From Paraburkholderia caffeinitolerans (GTDB lineage Bacteria > Pseudomonadota > Gammaproteobacteria > Burkholderiales > Burkholderiaceae), in the NCBI RefSeq assembly GCF_902859945.1, contig NZ_CADIKL010000001.1, positions 62,001 through 126,000 of the forward strand: DNA of 64,000 bases, read 5' to 3'. Below are positions 55,631 through 64,000 of the stretch, one piece after another. Position 1 is the first letter of the stretch. Each line of letters opens with the position of its first letter. Made by a program: the position numbers and the translations under genes. The notes beneath the pieces are model-generated. The model was not told the origin of the DNA. It made no database searches and saw only the letters and a list, made by a program, of their open reading frames with translations.

Positions 55631-56950
55631 TTACTTGAAGCGGGTGAAGCCGTTGCCGGCGCCGGCTGCGGCGTCCGGCGAGTCGGAAGAAGGTTCGGAC
55701 GCTGGCGCCGACGGCGGCGGATTCGCCGCCGTGGGCCCGGCGGGCGGGGTTTCGCGCGTGGCGTCGGGCTGTTCTGCCTCGGGCGCGGTGGGCGCGGCAG
55801 GATCGGCGGCTGGATCGACGTCGCCGTCGAGCTCGCCGTTCATCTCGCCGCTGACATCGGCTTCCACTTCGCCCTGGAGTTCTGCGCCCAGTTCGCGGTG
55901 GACGACGTCGCGGAATCTGGCCCCCAGTTCGCCTTCGACATTGTCGGTTGGCGGCTGGAACGGCGGTGCGCTGAGTGGCGCGCGCGGGTGCAGCGCGGGA
56001 GCACGCGGCGCTTCGTAGGCAGCACTGGACGGCTCAGCCGGGGCTGTGGCGTTCGGTGCGTCGTAAGACGGGAACAGCTCCAGTTCGACGCCTTGCTCGC
56101 TGTTGCCGGCCGGCTCGGGCGTGTCGTGTTCTTCCGCTAGGGGCGTCCCGCTAGTTTCGTCCAGTTCGGCCGCGGCGGTTGCGTCGTCGATGCGCGAATC
56201 GGCTGCATCATCGGTCTCGCCCGGCGCAGCGGCGTCCGACGTCTCCTCGCCCTCGCTATTCGCCAGCATCGTGCGCAGCAGCGGCAGCGTCACCGCGCGC
56301 TTTTGCTCGAGCGAAAAGCGGTCGAGCGCGTCGAGCAGGCGCATCAGGCTCGGCATGTCGCGCCGGAAGTGCGTGAGCAGGTAGGCCGGCACATCGTCGG
56401 CGAGATTGATGCCGCGCTCGCGCGCCGCCTGCTTGAGCACGGCGGCTTTGCCCGCGTCCGAGAGCGGCGCGAGGTGGAACACGAGACCCCAGCCGAGGCG
56501 CGTGCGCAGGTCCTCGCGCACCGTGAGACCCATCGGCGGCGCATTGCCGGTGGCGACGAGCGCCGTGTTCGGGTGCGAGCGCACCTCGTTGAACAGATTG
56601 AACAGGGCGATCTGCTGGGCGCCTGAGAGCGAGTCGCAGTCGTCGACCGCGTAAATCGGCACGCGCGCATCGAACGTGAAGGCCGCCAGGCCGCTCTTCG
56701 GTCCGATGTAGCGCACGTGTCCGGGCGGCGTCTCGAATGCGAGTGCGTGCAGCAGATGCGATCGGCCGTTGCCGGGCTCTCCCCAGACATAGAACGTGCG
56801 GTCGGCCTTCGGGTCGACGGCGGGGCCCGCCGCAAGCGCGGCGTCGAGCCCGCGCAGGCGCGCGACCAGCTCCGTATTGGCGCCGGTATGAAAGTTGTCG
56901 AAGGTCGATGGCGGCGGGGTGCCGAGATCGAGCGTTAGCTGTCGCTGCAC
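55631..56950 (-). CDS. hda: DnaA regulatory inactivator Hda with long C-terminal extension
   Basis: Binds the DNA clamp and triggers hydrolysis of DnaA-bound ATP, preventing re-initiation of replication. Residues 1-230 are the normal protein: N-terminal clamp-binding motif QRQLTLDLG, a DnaA-like AAA+ domain with Walker A GEPGNGRSH (57-65; Arg in place of the usual Lys, as in Hda), Walker B YAVDDCDSL, sensor ATGNAPP and REDLRTRLGWGLVFHL. Residues 231-439 are an in-frame acidic, Ala/Pro/Glu/Ser-rich extension with no visible domain, nearly doubling the usual 230-250 residues. It ends NGFTRFK. The start is GTG 56950. Divergent from purM; heads the run down to panB. Confidence 0.92.
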   Translation of the reverse strand: MQRQLTLDLGTPPPSTFDNFHTGANTELVARLRGLDAALAAGPAVDPKADRTFYVWGEPGNGRSHLLHALAFETPPGHVRYIGPKSGLAAFTFDARVPIYAVDDCDSLSGAQQIALFNLFNEVRSHPNTALVATGNAPPMGLTVREDLRTRLGWGLVFHLAPLSDAGKAAVLKQAARERGINLADDVPAYLLTHFRRDMPSLMRLLDALDRFSLEQKRAVTLPLLRTMLANSEGEETSDAAAPGETDDAADSRIDDATAAAELDETSGTPLAEEHDTPEPAGNSEQGVELELFPSYDAPNATAPAEPSSAAYEAPRAPALHPRAPLSAPPFQPPTDNVEGELGARFRDVVHRELGAELQGEVEADVSGEMNGELDGDVDPAADPAAPTAPEAEQPDATRETPPAGPTAANPPPSAPASEPSSDSPDAAAGAGNGFTRFK

Positions 56951-57133
56951 GGTGTGTCTGGCCGAAGGCGGTCTGTCAGTTCCTGTGGCGCGCGGCCTGG
57001 ACGAAGGCCTGACGCTGATATCGCTTGAAAATTAGTATGTTCGGCGACAAAACGTGGTTTCCGCTTGAAGGCCCAGCTCCGCTACTACCAAAATACTCAC
57101 GCGAGCCGCGGCGGCGGGGAGCCGTCAATCGGT

Positions 57134-57139
57134 TAAAAT
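57134..57139 (+). promoter_or_regulatory. Possible -10 box of purM
   Basis: TAAAAT at 57134-57139, 31 bases before the purM ATG, in the 219-base gap between divergent hda and purM. I do not see a good -35 at the right distance. Confidence 0.3.
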
Positions 57140-57169
57140 CGCATTTTACCGACCTTCTGCCTCTTCCCC

Positions 57170-58231
57170 ATGAATCAACCGAAATCCGGCCCCGCTAATC
57201 AGGAGCAAGGGCTCTCCTACCGCGACGCGGGCGTGGACATCGACGCGGGCGACGCGCTTGTCGATCGCATCAAGCCCTTTGCGAAGAAGACCCTGCGCGA
57301 TGGCGTGATGGGCGGCATCGGCGGATTCGGCGCGCTCTTCGAAGTACCGAAGAAGTACAAGGAACCCGTGCTCGTCTCGGGCACCGACGGCGTGGGCACC
57401 AAGCTGCGCCTCGCGTTTCATCTGAACAAACACGACACGGTTGGCCAGGATCTGGTCGCCATGAGCGTGAACGACATCCTCGTGCAGGGCGCCGAACCGC
57501 TGTTCTTCCTCGACTACTTCGCCTGCGGCAAGCTCGATGTGGACACCGCGGCCACGGTCGTGAAGGGCATCGCCCAGGGCTGCGAACTCTCGGGCTGCGC
57601 GCTGATCGGCGGCGAAACGGCGGAAATGCCGGGCATGTACCCCGACGGCGAATACGACCTCGCGGGCTTCGCGGTTGGCGCGGTGGAAAAGAGCAAGATC
57701 ATCGACGGCAGCACGATTGTCCCCGGCGACGTCGTGCTGGGCCTCGCTTCGAGCGGCATCCATTCGAACGGCTTCTCGCTCGTGCGCAAGATCATCGAGC
57801 GCGCGAACCCGGACATGAACGCCGACTTCGACGGCGGCTCGCTGGCGGACGCGCTGATGGCGCCCACGCGCATCTACGTGAAGCCGCTGCTCAAGCTGAT
57901 GGAAACCATCGCCGTGAAGGGCATGGCGCACATCACCGGCGGCGGTCTGGTGGAGAACATTCCGCGCGTGCTGCGCGAAGGCCTCACGGCCGAGCTGGAC
58001 CACGCGGCATGGCCGCTGCCGCCGCTGTTCTCGTGGCTGCAGAAGCATGGCGGCGTGGCCGATGCGGAAATGCACCGCGTGTTCAATTGCGGCATCGGCA
58101 TGGCCGTGATCGTGGCGGCCGATCAGGCCGACGCGGCGGCTGAGTTGCTGGCGGCTGCCGGTGAGCAGGTGTGGAAGATTGGCGTGGTGCGTGAGAGCAA
58201 GGAAGGCGAGGCGCAGACGGTGGTGGTCTAA
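57170..58231 (+). CDS. purM: Phosphoribosylformylglycinamidine cyclo-ligase
   Basis: Fifth step of purine synthesis: closes the imidazole ring of AIR using ATP. 353 residues, with [99 protein letters not shown] and [16 protein letters not shown]. Complete and ordinary. Ends at a large hairpin shared with kynA. Confidence 0.98.
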   Translation: MNQPKSGPANQEQGLSYRDAGVDIDAGDALVDRIKPFAKKTLRDGVMGGIGGFGALFEVPKKYKEPVLVSGTDGVGTKLRLAFHLNKHDTVGQDLVAMSVNDILVQGAEPLFFLDYFACGKLDVDTAATVVKGIAQGCELSGCALIGGETAEMPGMYPDGEYDLAGFAVGAVEKSKIIDGSTIVPGDVVLGLASSGIHSNGFSLVRKIIERANPDMNADFDGGSLADALMAPTRIYVKPLLKLMETIAVKGMAHITGGGLVENIPRVLREGLTAELDHAAWPLPPLFSWLQKHGGVADAEMHRVFNCGIGMAVIVAADQADAAAELLAAAGEQVWKIGVVRESKEGEAQTVVV

Positions 58232-58259
58232 CGCGCGCTTTCGCGACATACGCAAAACA

Positions 58260-58307
58260 TTCGCGCCGGTCCGGCGGGCTTTTCGAAGCCCTGCCGGCCG
58301 GCGCGAA
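58260..58307. terminator. Large UUCG-capped hairpin between purM and kynA
   Basis: Outer arms TTCGCGCCGG (58260-58269) and CCGGCGCGAA (58298-58307); inner arms CCGGCGGGCTT (58271-58281) and AAGCCC-GCCGG (58286-58297, one bulge); loop TTCG. About 21 paired bases, no clear T-run. It sits between convergent genes, so it is probably a terminator or transcript-end protector for both. Confidence 0.75.
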
Positions 58308-58335
58308 GTCATTTCTGGTGGCGGGGTGTGAGGCC

Positions 58336-59301
58336 CTACAACACCGTCCTCACATGCCAAAGCTCCGGAAACAGCACGACATCCAGCATCTTGCGCAGAT
58401 AAGGCGCGCCGCTAGTCCCACCGGTACCCTGCTTGAACCCGATAATCCGCTCGACCGTCGTGACATGGCGGAACCGCCACTGCCGGAACGCGTCCTCCAG
58501 ATCGACGAGTTCCTCGGCCATTTCATACAAATCCCAGTACTGCGAAGGATTGCGATAAACCTCTAGCCAGGCCGCTTCCACGGATGCATCGTGCAGCGTC
58601 GGCTGCGCCCAGTCGCGAGCGAGGCGCTCCGGTGCGATCGCAAATCCACGCCGCGCAAGCAGCCGGATCACCTCGTCGTAAAACGAAGGCGCTTCAAGCG
58701 TGGCCTTCACCTGGGCATGAACCTCGGGCCGATGCTCATGCGGCTTGAGCATCTGCACATTCTTGTTGCCGAGCAGAAATTCGATCTGCCGATACTGATA
58801 CGACTGGAACCCCGACGAAGCGCCCAGATACGGCCGCATCGCCGTGTACTCGGAAGGCGTGAGCGTCGATAGCACGCTCCACGCTTGCACCAGCTGCTCG
58901 AGAATGCGCGAGACGCGCGCGAGCTGCTTGAACGCGGGCGGCAGCTCGTCGCGATGCACGCACGCAAGCGCCGCGCGCAATTCGTAGAGCGCGAGCTTCA
59001 TCCACAGCTCGCTCGTCTGATGCTGGACGATGAACAGCATCTCGTTGTGATCGGGCGAGAGCGGATGCTGCGCGTTAAGCACCGAGTCGAGCGAGAGGTA
59101 GTCGCCATAGCTCATCGACTTCGAGAAGTCGAGCTGGGCGTCGTGCCAGCCTTCGCCTGTTTGCGTCGCCACCGGCGCGGCGGGAGCCGCAGCGCCGTGT
59201 CCGAACGGGCAGCCGCCACGCGAGCCTTCGCTGGTGTTCTGGGCGCCGGAAGGCGAGGCATCGGTGTCGGGCACGCCGGGAATGTGCATGTGATCAGTCA
59301 T
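58336..59301 (-). CDS. kynA: Tryptophan 2,3-dioxygenase
   Basis: Haem enzyme that opens the indole ring of tryptophan to N-formylkynurenine. 321 residues; the first ~55 are Gly/Ser/Ala-rich and non-conserved. The core starts [19 protein letters not shown], then [19 protein letters not shown] (distal His region), [19 protein letters not shown], and the C-terminal [26 protein letters not shown] with the haem-ligand His and substrate-binding residues. Last gene of the kynB-kynU-kynA operon, 10 bases after kynU. Confidence 0.97.
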   Translation of the reverse strand: MTDHMHIPGVPDTDASPSGAQNTSEGSRGGCPFGHGAAAPAAPVATQTGEGWHDAQLDFSKSMSYGDYLSLDSVLNAQHPLSPDHNEMLFIVQHQTSELWMKLALYELRAALACVHRDELPPAFKQLARVSRILEQLVQAWSVLSTLTPSEYTAMRPYLGASSGFQSYQYRQIEFLLGNKNVQMLKPHEHRPEVHAQVKATLEAPSFYDEVIRLLARRGFAIAPERLARDWAQPTLHDASVEAAWLEVYRNPSQYWDLYEMAEELVDLEDAFRQWRFRHVTTVERIIGFKQGTGGTSGAPYLRKMLDVVLFPELWHVRTVL

Positions 59302-59311
59302 CTCGCGCTCC

Positions 59312-60562
59312 TCAGGTCACCGCGCCGCGCGCGGCGAATTCGGGCTTGCGCCAGCTTTCGGTCGCGAGCACGTCGCGCAGCGTCTCGACGGCATCCCACA
59401 CATCGGCGTAACGCAGATACAGCGGCGTGAAGCCAAAGCGCAGCACGTGCGGCTCGCGATAGTCGCCGATCACGCCGCGCGCGATCAGTGCCTGCATCAC
59501 TTCATAGCCGTGCGGATGCTCGAAGCTCACGTGCGAGCCGCGTTGCGCATGCTCGCGCGGCGTGACGAGCGTGAGCGGGAATTCCTTGCAGCGCGTTTCC
59601 ACGAGTTCGATGAAGAGGTCGGTGAGCGCGAGCGACTTACGGCGGATCGCCTGCATGTCGGTCTGCAGGAAGACGTCGAGGCCGCATTCGACGAGCGCCA
59701 TCGAGATGATCGGCTGCGTGCCGCACAGAAAACGGCCAACGCCGTTGTCCGGTCGGTAGACGGGGTTCATCTCGAACGGCGACTTATGCCCCCACCAGCC
59801 CGAAAGCGGCTGTGAGAACGCATCCTGATGGCGCTTGGGCACCCATACGAAGCCCGGCGAGCCGGGGCCGCCGTTCAGGTACTTGTACGTGCAGCCGACC
59901 GCGTAGTCGGCATTTGCGCCGTTCAGGTCCACGGGCACCGCGCCCGCCGAGTGCGCGAGGTCCCACAGCGCGAGCGCGCCTTGTGCATGAATGTGCTCGG
60001 TGAGCGCGCGCATGTCGTGCATTTCGCCGGTGCGGTAGTTCACATGCGTGATCATCGCCACGGCCACGTCGTCGCGGATCGCGGCGGGCAGCTCGCTCGG
60101 GTCGTCGACGAGGCGCAGTTCATAGCCGCGGTCGAGCTGCTCGATGAGACCTTGCGCGATGTACAGGTCGCTCGGGAAATTCGAGCGCTCGGAGACGATC
60201 ACGCGGCGTTTGGAATCGCGCGCATTCGCGAGGCGCAGTGCGGCGGAGAGCGCCTTGAAGAGATTGATGGAAATGGTGTCGGTGACCACGACTTCGTCCT
60301 CGGCCGCGCCGATCAGCGGGGCGAGCTTGTTGCCGAGGCGCCGCGGCATGGCGAACCAGCCCGCCGTGTTCCAGCTGCGGATGAGGCCTTCGCCCCATTC
60401 GCCGCCAATCACGGCTTGCGCGCGCGCGGCGCTGGCTCGCGGCGGCACGCCGAGCGAGTTGCCGTCGAGATAGATGGTTTCGGGCGCGAGCGTGAATTGC
60501 TCGCGCAGCGCGGCGATCGGGTCGGCGCGGTCGAGCGCCAGTGCTTCGTTACGGTCGTTCAT
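59312..60562 (-). CDS. kynU: Kynureninase
   Basis: PLP enzyme cleaving kynurenine to anthranilate and alanine. 416 residues; the PLP lysine is Lys227 ([16 protein letters not shown]), the same number as in Pseudomonas fluorescens kynureninase, with [12 protein letters not shown] near the start, [28 protein letters not shown] and [15 protein letters not shown] 60562 is the family start; the frame upstream is antisense-type Arg/Ala sequence. Between kynB (47 bases upstream) and kynA. Confidence 0.97.
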   Translation of the reverse strand: MNDRNEALALDRADPIAALREQFTLAPETIYLDGNSLGVPPRASAARAQAVIGGEWGEGLIRSWNTAGWFAMPRRLGNKLAPLIGAAEDEVVVTDTISINLFKALSAALRLANARDSKRRVIVSERSNFPSDLYIAQGLIEQLDRGYELRLVDDPSELPAAIRDDVAVAMITHVNYRTGEMHDMRALTEHIHAQGALALWDLAHSAGAVPVDLNGANADYAVGCTYKYLNGGPGSPGFVWVPKRHQDAFSQPLSGWWGHKSPFEMNPVYRPDNGVGRFLCGTQPIISMALVECGLDVFLQTDMQAIRRKSLALTDLFIELVETRCKEFPLTLVTPREHAQRGSHVSFEHPHGYEVMQALIARGVIGDYREPHVLRFGFTPLYLRYADVWDAVETLRDVLATESWRKPEFAARGAVT

Positions 60563-60609
60563 TTGGGTTTTCGGAGCGGTGAGGTGTCGGGGCGAAAGTG
60601 GCAAGTAAT

Positions 60610-61248
60610 TCAATGGCGCTCGGGCAGCGCGCGCAGCACGGCGCGCACGGGGCTTGCGTCGAGCGTAGCGAATTTCAGCGGCAGCGCGATCAGTTCGTAG
60701 TCGCCGGGCGCGATGGCGTCGAGCACGACGCCTTCGAGAATCGCCATGCGCTGCGCGCGGATGCGGTGATGCGCGTCCATCGTCTTCGATTCCTGCGGGT
60801 CGAGCGAGGGCGTGTCGATGCCGATCAGGCGCACGCCGTGCGCAGCCAGCAGGTCGATCGTCTCGGGCGCGACGGCGCAAAACGCGCTGTCCCAGCGGTC
60901 CTGCGGGGCGTTGGCGTAGGTGCGCAGCAGCACGCGCGGCGGGACGCCGGCCAGCGCCGCCTGTACGTGCTCAGGCCGCACCAGCGGCGCGGCGCCCACG
61001 CAATGAATCACGCGGCACGCGCCGATATAGGCGTCGAGCGGCACGGCGCCGATGGGCGCGCCTGCTTCGTCGTAGTGCAGTGGAGCGTCGGTGTGCGCGC
61101 CCGTGTGGGGCGAAAGCGTCACGCGCGCCACGTTGACTGGCGAGCCGGCTTCCATGCGCCAGACGCGCTCGACGCCAACGGGCGTGTCGCCGGGCCAGAC
61201 GGGCGTTTCGGGGCGGATGGGCGGGGAAATGTCCCAGAGGTCGTTCAT
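60610..61248 (-). CDS. kynB: Kynurenine formamidase
   Basis: Hydrolyses N-formylkynurenine to kynurenine. 212 residues of the cyclase-like KynB family; the metal-binding motif is His48-xxx-His52-x-Asp54 ([15 protein letters not shown]), followed by [15 protein letters not shown] and the closing [23 protein letters not shown]. First gene of the operon, divergent from the Lrp-type regulator. With KynA and KynU it makes anthranilate from tryptophan. Confidence 0.97.
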   Translation of the reverse strand: MNDLWDISPPIRPETPVWPGDTPVGVERVWRMEAGSPVNVARVTLSPHTGAHTDAPLHYDEAGAPIGAVPLDAYIGACRVIHCVGAAPLVRPEHVQAALAGVPPRVLLRTYANAPQDRWDSAFCAVAPETIDLLAAHGVRLIGIDTPSLDPQESKTMDAHHRIRAQRMAILEGVVLDAIAPGDYELIALPLKFATLDASPVRAVLRALPERH

Positions 61249-61380
61249 CGTATTGACGAGGTTGTCTCAGTGTTTTTTCGAATGATAGGCAACTCGTCGC
61301 GAAATGTGCTTGCGAAAAAAACGTCGCACGCTACAGTTCTTGGCACATAATTTGATTCAAGACGGGAACGGAGACCAAAT
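61249..61380. promoter_or_regulatory. Divergent kynB / regulator promoter region
   Basis: 132 bases, more AT-rich than its surroundings. For the regulator, TTGCGA (61310-61315), 16 bases, TACAGT (61332-61337) is a possible promoter; CATAAT at 61345-61350 is another -10. GCGAAA occurs twice (61299 and 61312), 13 bases apart, a candidate site for the Lrp-type protein. Confidence 0.35.
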
Positions 61381-61884
61381 ATGAACGCTATCTCGCTTGA
61401 TGCAACCGATTGCCGGATTCTTGCGGTGCTTCAGAACGAGGGGCGCATCAGCAATCTCGATCTGGCCGAGCGTATTTCACTATCGCCTTCCGCGTGTCTG
61501 CGGAGGCTGCGCCTGCTGGAGGAGCAGGGGGTGGTGGAGCGCTATCGCGCGTGCCTGAACCGGGAGGTTCTCGGCTTCGAAATGGAGGCCTTCGTGCAGG
61601 TTTCGATGCGCAACGACCAGGAGAGCTGGCACGAGCGCTTCGTCTCCGCGCTGCGCGACTGGCCCGAAGTGGTGGGCGCGTACGTGGTGACCGGCGAGAC
61701 GCACTATCTGCTGCGTGTGCTCGCGCACAACCTCAAGCACTACTCGGACTTCGTGCTCAACAAGCTCTACAAGGCGCCGGGCGTGATGGATATCCGCTCG
61801 AACATCGTGCTCACGACGCTCAAGGTCGAGGCGGGGCTGCCCGTCGACCTGATCGCGCATCGCGGCGAGCCGAAGGTTTCGTAG
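61381..61884 (+). CDS. kynR: Lrp/AsnC family regulator, probably KynR
   Basis: A 167-residue transcription factor: N-terminal AsnC-type helix-turn-helix (DCRILAVLQNEGRISNLDLAERISLSPSACLRRLRLLEEQGVVE) and a C-terminal RAM ligand-binding domain (WPEVVGAYVVTGETHYLLRV). Its position, divergent from kynBUA, matches Pseudomonas KynR, which activates the kyn genes in response to kynurenine. The role is inferred from family and position. Confidence 0.92.
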   Translation: MNAISLDATDCRILAVLQNEGRISNLDLAERISLSPSACLRRLRLLEEQGVVERYRACLNREVLGFEMEAFVQVSMRNDQESWHERFVSALRDWPEVVGAYVVTGETHYLLRVLAHNLKHYSDFVLNKLYKAPGVMDIRSNIVLTTLKVEAGLPVDLIAHRGEPKVS

Positions 61885-61920
61885 CGCCGCTTCGGTTGCT
61901 TCGGTTGTGGTTCGCGCGCC

Positions 61921-62445
61921 CTAAAGCGGCTGTAACTGATGAAACGCGCCGCCGTGGAAGACGAGCGGCGCGGCGCTGCCCTGGTCGTCCTGGCCGGGTT
62001 CGCGCACGCCGCAGCGCTCCACCTCGCCGACGAAGATCACGTGATCGCCTTCGTCGTAGCGGCTGCGGTTATGGCACTCGAACCAGGCGATGGCGCCGTC
62101 CAGCACGGGCATGCCGGAGTCGCCGGCGGCGTGGGAGACGCCTTCGAAGCGGTCGCCCTTCACGGTGGCGAAGCGCTTGCACAGGTCGAGCTGCGACGCG
62201 GCGAGCACATTCACCACATAATGGCTGTTGCTGCGGAACACCGGCATCGACGCCGATCGCGTGGCGAGACTCCACAGCACGAGCGGCGGCGTGAGCGAGA
62301 CGGAGTTGAACGAGCTCGCGGTGATGCCGATCAGCTGGCCGTCGGGCGCGCGCGTCGTGATGACCGTCACGCCGGTGGCGAACTGGCCGAGTGCACGGCG
62401 GAACGCGCCGTCGTCGAAGTTGGGCAGGCTGGCGCGGCGGGTCAT
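61921..62445 (-). CDS. Flavin reductase-like, FMN-binding domain protein
   Basis: A 174-residue protein of the flavin reductase (HpaC-like) family, which supplies reduced FMN/FAD to partner monooxygenases. It shows FRRALGQFATGVTVITTRAP, LIGITASSFNSVSLTPPLVLWSL (flavin-binding), HYVVNVLAASQLDLCKRF and DHVIFVGEVERCG. ATG 62445 with GGAG 8 bases before it is chosen; upstream codons are not family-like. It converges with kynR. A partner monooxygenase is not in the window, and the link to tryptophan breakdown is only positional. Confidence 0.9.
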   Translation of the reverse strand: MTRRASLPNFDDGAFRRALGQFATGVTVITTRAPDGQLIGITASSFNSVSLTPPLVLWSLATRSASMPVFRSNSHYVVNVLAASQLDLCKRFATVKGDRFEGVSHAAGDSGMPVLDGAIAWFECHNRSRYDEGDHVIFVGEVERCGVREPGQDDQGSAAPLVFHGGAFHQLQPL

Positions 62446-62690
62446 GAGCGCAGGCTCCGGGCGTTGGTGAGTGCGGTATGCGTGACCTGGAAGGGGCTGG
62501 CGGCGCAAGCGGAAGTCGATGTGAACGTCATGTGTAATTTCGGCGAATTGCCCCAATTTTAACGAAAAGCGGCGGGTGACGGCTCATCGGCCTGGCTGCA
62601 GGGAAACGAGCGCGGCCAGGCGGCGACCGTTGCAAATATGCCCGGACCCCGAAACCGGACGGCCCGCGCCGCAACAATGGAGAGTTCAGC

Positions 62691-63239
62691 ATGACTCAGA
62701 CGATCGAAACCGCCACCCTCGGCGGCGGATGTTTCTGGTGCCTGGAAGCGGTGTTTTTGCGCGTGGATGGGGTGGTAGCGGTGGAATCTGGCTACGCGGG
62801 CGGCCACGCCACGAACCCGTCCTACGAACAGGTGTGCGATGGCGACACGGGCCACGCCGAAGTCGTGAAGGTGGATTTCGATCCGGCGAAGATCGGCTAT
62901 CGAGAGATTCTGGACATCTTCTTCGCGATTCACGATCCGACCCAGTTGAACCGCCAGGGCAACGACGTCGGCACCCAGTATCGCTCGGTGGTCTTCACGC
63001 ACTCGGAGGCGCAGCGCGAGACGGCGCTGCAGGCCATTCGCGAGCTGAAGGCCGAGGGCGTGTACGACGGCGAGATCGTCACGCAGGTGCTGCCGCTCGA
63101 CGGCAATTATTTCCCCGCCGAGGCGTATCACCAGAACTACTTCGCGCAGCACCCGAATCAGGGTTATTGCGCGTTCGTGGTGGCGCCCAAGGTGGCCAAA
63201 TTCCGCCAGAAGTTCGCGCATCGGCTCAAGGCGGAGTGA
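62691..63239 (+). CDS. msrA: Peptide methionine sulfoxide reductase MsrA
   Basis: Repairs oxidised methionine (S-sulfoxide) in proteins. 182 residues; the catalytic motif GGGCFWCLEAVF has Cys14 (nucleophile) and Cys17, followed by GYAGGHATNPSYEQVCDGDTGHAEVV, DPTQLNRQGNDVGTQYRS and YHQNYFAQHPNQGYC. The second Cys three residues after the nucleophile and the late Cys near 162 are the probable resolving residues. Complete gene with its own short leader. Confidence 0.97.
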   Translation: MTQTIETATLGGGCFWCLEAVFLRVDGVVAVESGYAGGHATNPSYEQVCDGDTGHAEVVKVDFDPAKIGYREILDIFFAIHDPTQLNRQGNDVGTQYRSVVFTHSEAQRETALQAIRELKAEGVYDGEIVTQVLPLDGNYFPAEAYHQNYFAQHPNQGYCAFVVAPKVAKFRQKFAHRLKAE

Positions 63240-63260
63240 CGGGCGACTGACCGAGGCGCT

Positions 63261-64000
63261 TCAGGCGCCGTCGCCGCGCATGCGCAGCATCTCGTCGGCG
63301 ATGGCGCGCGCGAGCTTCGCGCAAGTCAGCGGCGCCGAGCCTTCGGCCTTGTTGTTGGTCGTGATCAGCACCGGCTGGCCGGCAATCGCATAGCGCGCGG
63401 CCAGTTCGGCGAGGGCGTCGCGCGTGTGCGGGTCTTCGTCCACGAGCTTGTCGAACGGTTCGTAGCGCGCCTTCGCCTGCTCGTACTTGAAGCCGCTGTG
63501 CAGGCTCCAGCGCACGATCAGCGGTCCCGCGGGCGCTTCGCCGTCCATCAGCGCGAGCGCCGCCGCCTGGCGTAGCGGGTCGGGCATGCGCGCGTGCAAC
63601 CCGACGCAGTAGCGCACGCCTGCCGCGCGCAGCGCGCGCACGAAGCGCGGCGTGAGCAGGATGCCGTCGCGGATCTCGACGGCGTAGCAGGGGTCATCGC
63701 TTGGGGGCGCACTGCTTGAAGCCGCTTCGCCTGCATCGGCGCTCGCCAATGGCGTCGAAGCAGGCGCGGGCAGCGGCGGCAGCGCGGCGAGAAAGGCTGC
63801 GAGGCGCTCGACGAACACGGCCGGATCGGCAAGCAGTTGATCGGGCAGCGGCGGGAACTGGAACACGAGCGCACCGGCTTTCGCGCCGAGCCCCGCGAGG
63901 CACGGCTCGATAAATTCGCGGGCGGCCAGATCGGCGTTCAGGAAGCAGGGATTGGCCGAGACCGGTTCTCCGCGATCGCCGCGCACGCTCGCATCGGTGA
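63261..64000 (-). CDS. DUF72 family protein (YecE-like), 5' end cut by window
   Basis: The C-terminal 246 residues of a DUF72 TIM-barrel protein; the frame is open to the window edge at 64000. Family features seen: a PVSANPCFLNADLA segment, GAKAGALVFQFPPLPDQLLADP, YAVEIRDGILLTPRFVRAL, GVRYCVGLHARMPDP, and the closing ITTNNKAEGSAPLTCAKLARAI. An Ala/Ser/Pro-rich insert (APASTPLASADAGEAASSSAPP) interrupts the middle. The biochemical role of the family is not established. Convergent with msrA, 21 bases apart. Confidence 0.88.
   Translation of the reverse strand, partial: TDASVRGDRGEPVSANPCFLNADLAAREFIEPCLAGLGAKAGALVFQFPPLPDQLLADPAVFVERLAAFLAALPPLPAPASTPLASADAGEAASSSAPPSDDPCYAVEIRDGILLTPRFVRALRAAGVRYCVGLHARMPDPLRQAAALALMDGEAPAGPLIVRWSLHSGFKYEQAKARYEPFDKLVDEDPHTRDALAELAARYAIAGQPVLITTNNKAEGSAPLTCAKLARAIADEMLRMRGDGA

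Overview
The window is a 64-kb stretch of GC-rich core chromosome from a betaproteobacterium, almost certainly a member of the Burkholderiaceae close to Paraburkholderia/Burkholderia. Evidence: strong GC3 bias with long open antisense frames, PqiA split into two genes, the recG-oxyR-catalase-dps block, the hrcA-nadK-recN cluster, the hda-HAD-pcnB-folK-dck-panB chain, and proteins that read as typical Burkholderia orthologues. The family assignment is firm; the genus is inference. I recognise about 51 protein genes, two of them cut by the window ends (pqiB at base 1, a DUF72 gene at base 64000), plus three small ORFs of 40, 61 and 53 codons. I see no tRNA, rRNA, insertion sequence, prophage, CRISPR array or toxin-antitoxin pair.

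Layout. 1-3.9 kb: a minus-strand pqiA-pqiA-pqiB envelope lipid-transport operon and a secreted YceI protein. 4.0-10.2 kb: minus-strand queA, tgt, yajC, secD, secF (queuosine tRNA modification plus the Sec auxiliary complex). 10.4-16.5 kb: plus-strand recG, oxyR, a 40-codon ORF, a clade-3 haem catalase, a 61-aa membrane protein and dps, a peroxide-defence island with an ATAA-N7-CTAT element in front of both oxyR and the catalase region. 16.7-25.7 kb: ubiA, then minus-strand dld-like, glcD, glcE, glcF, yggS, proC (glycolate/D-lactate oxidation, PLP homeostasis, proline), then a cobalamin adenosyltransferase. 25.9-31.1 kb: flavohaemoglobin hmp with an NsrR-like palindrome, then aroG, tldD and a nitrilase-family amidase. 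31.2-38.6 kb: the giant YhdP-type envelope protein, divergent from glnE.

38.7-49.0 kb holds recN and nadK on the minus strand, then hrcA, hemH, hslR, grpE, dnaK and dnaJ on the plus strand. Two sigma-32-type promoters with identical 14-bp spacers precede grpE and dnaK, and no CIRCE operator is visible despite hrcA, so this chaperone cluster looks RpoH-driven. 49.1-57.0 kb holds a pabB-pabC fusion for folate synthesis, convergent with the minus-strand run hda, HAD phosphatase, pcnB, folK, deoxynucleoside kinase and panB, with start/stop overlaps between several genes. 57.2-64 kb holds purM, the tryptophan-to-anthranilate operon kynB-kynU-kynA opposite its Lrp-type regulator, a flavin reductase, msrA and a DUF72 protein.

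Most of the window is ordinary housekeeping DNA. The points most worth a second look are: Hda with a ~209-residue acidic/proline-rich tail absent from the usual ~230-250-aa protein; a 53-codon signal-anchor ORF with its own sigma-70-like promoter and strong ribosome site, antisense to the end of hslR; the 40-codon ORF in the catalase leader and the 61-aa membrane protein between catalase and dps; the hmp operator; and several strong hairpins between genes. I did not find a convincing wholly new multi-gene system.
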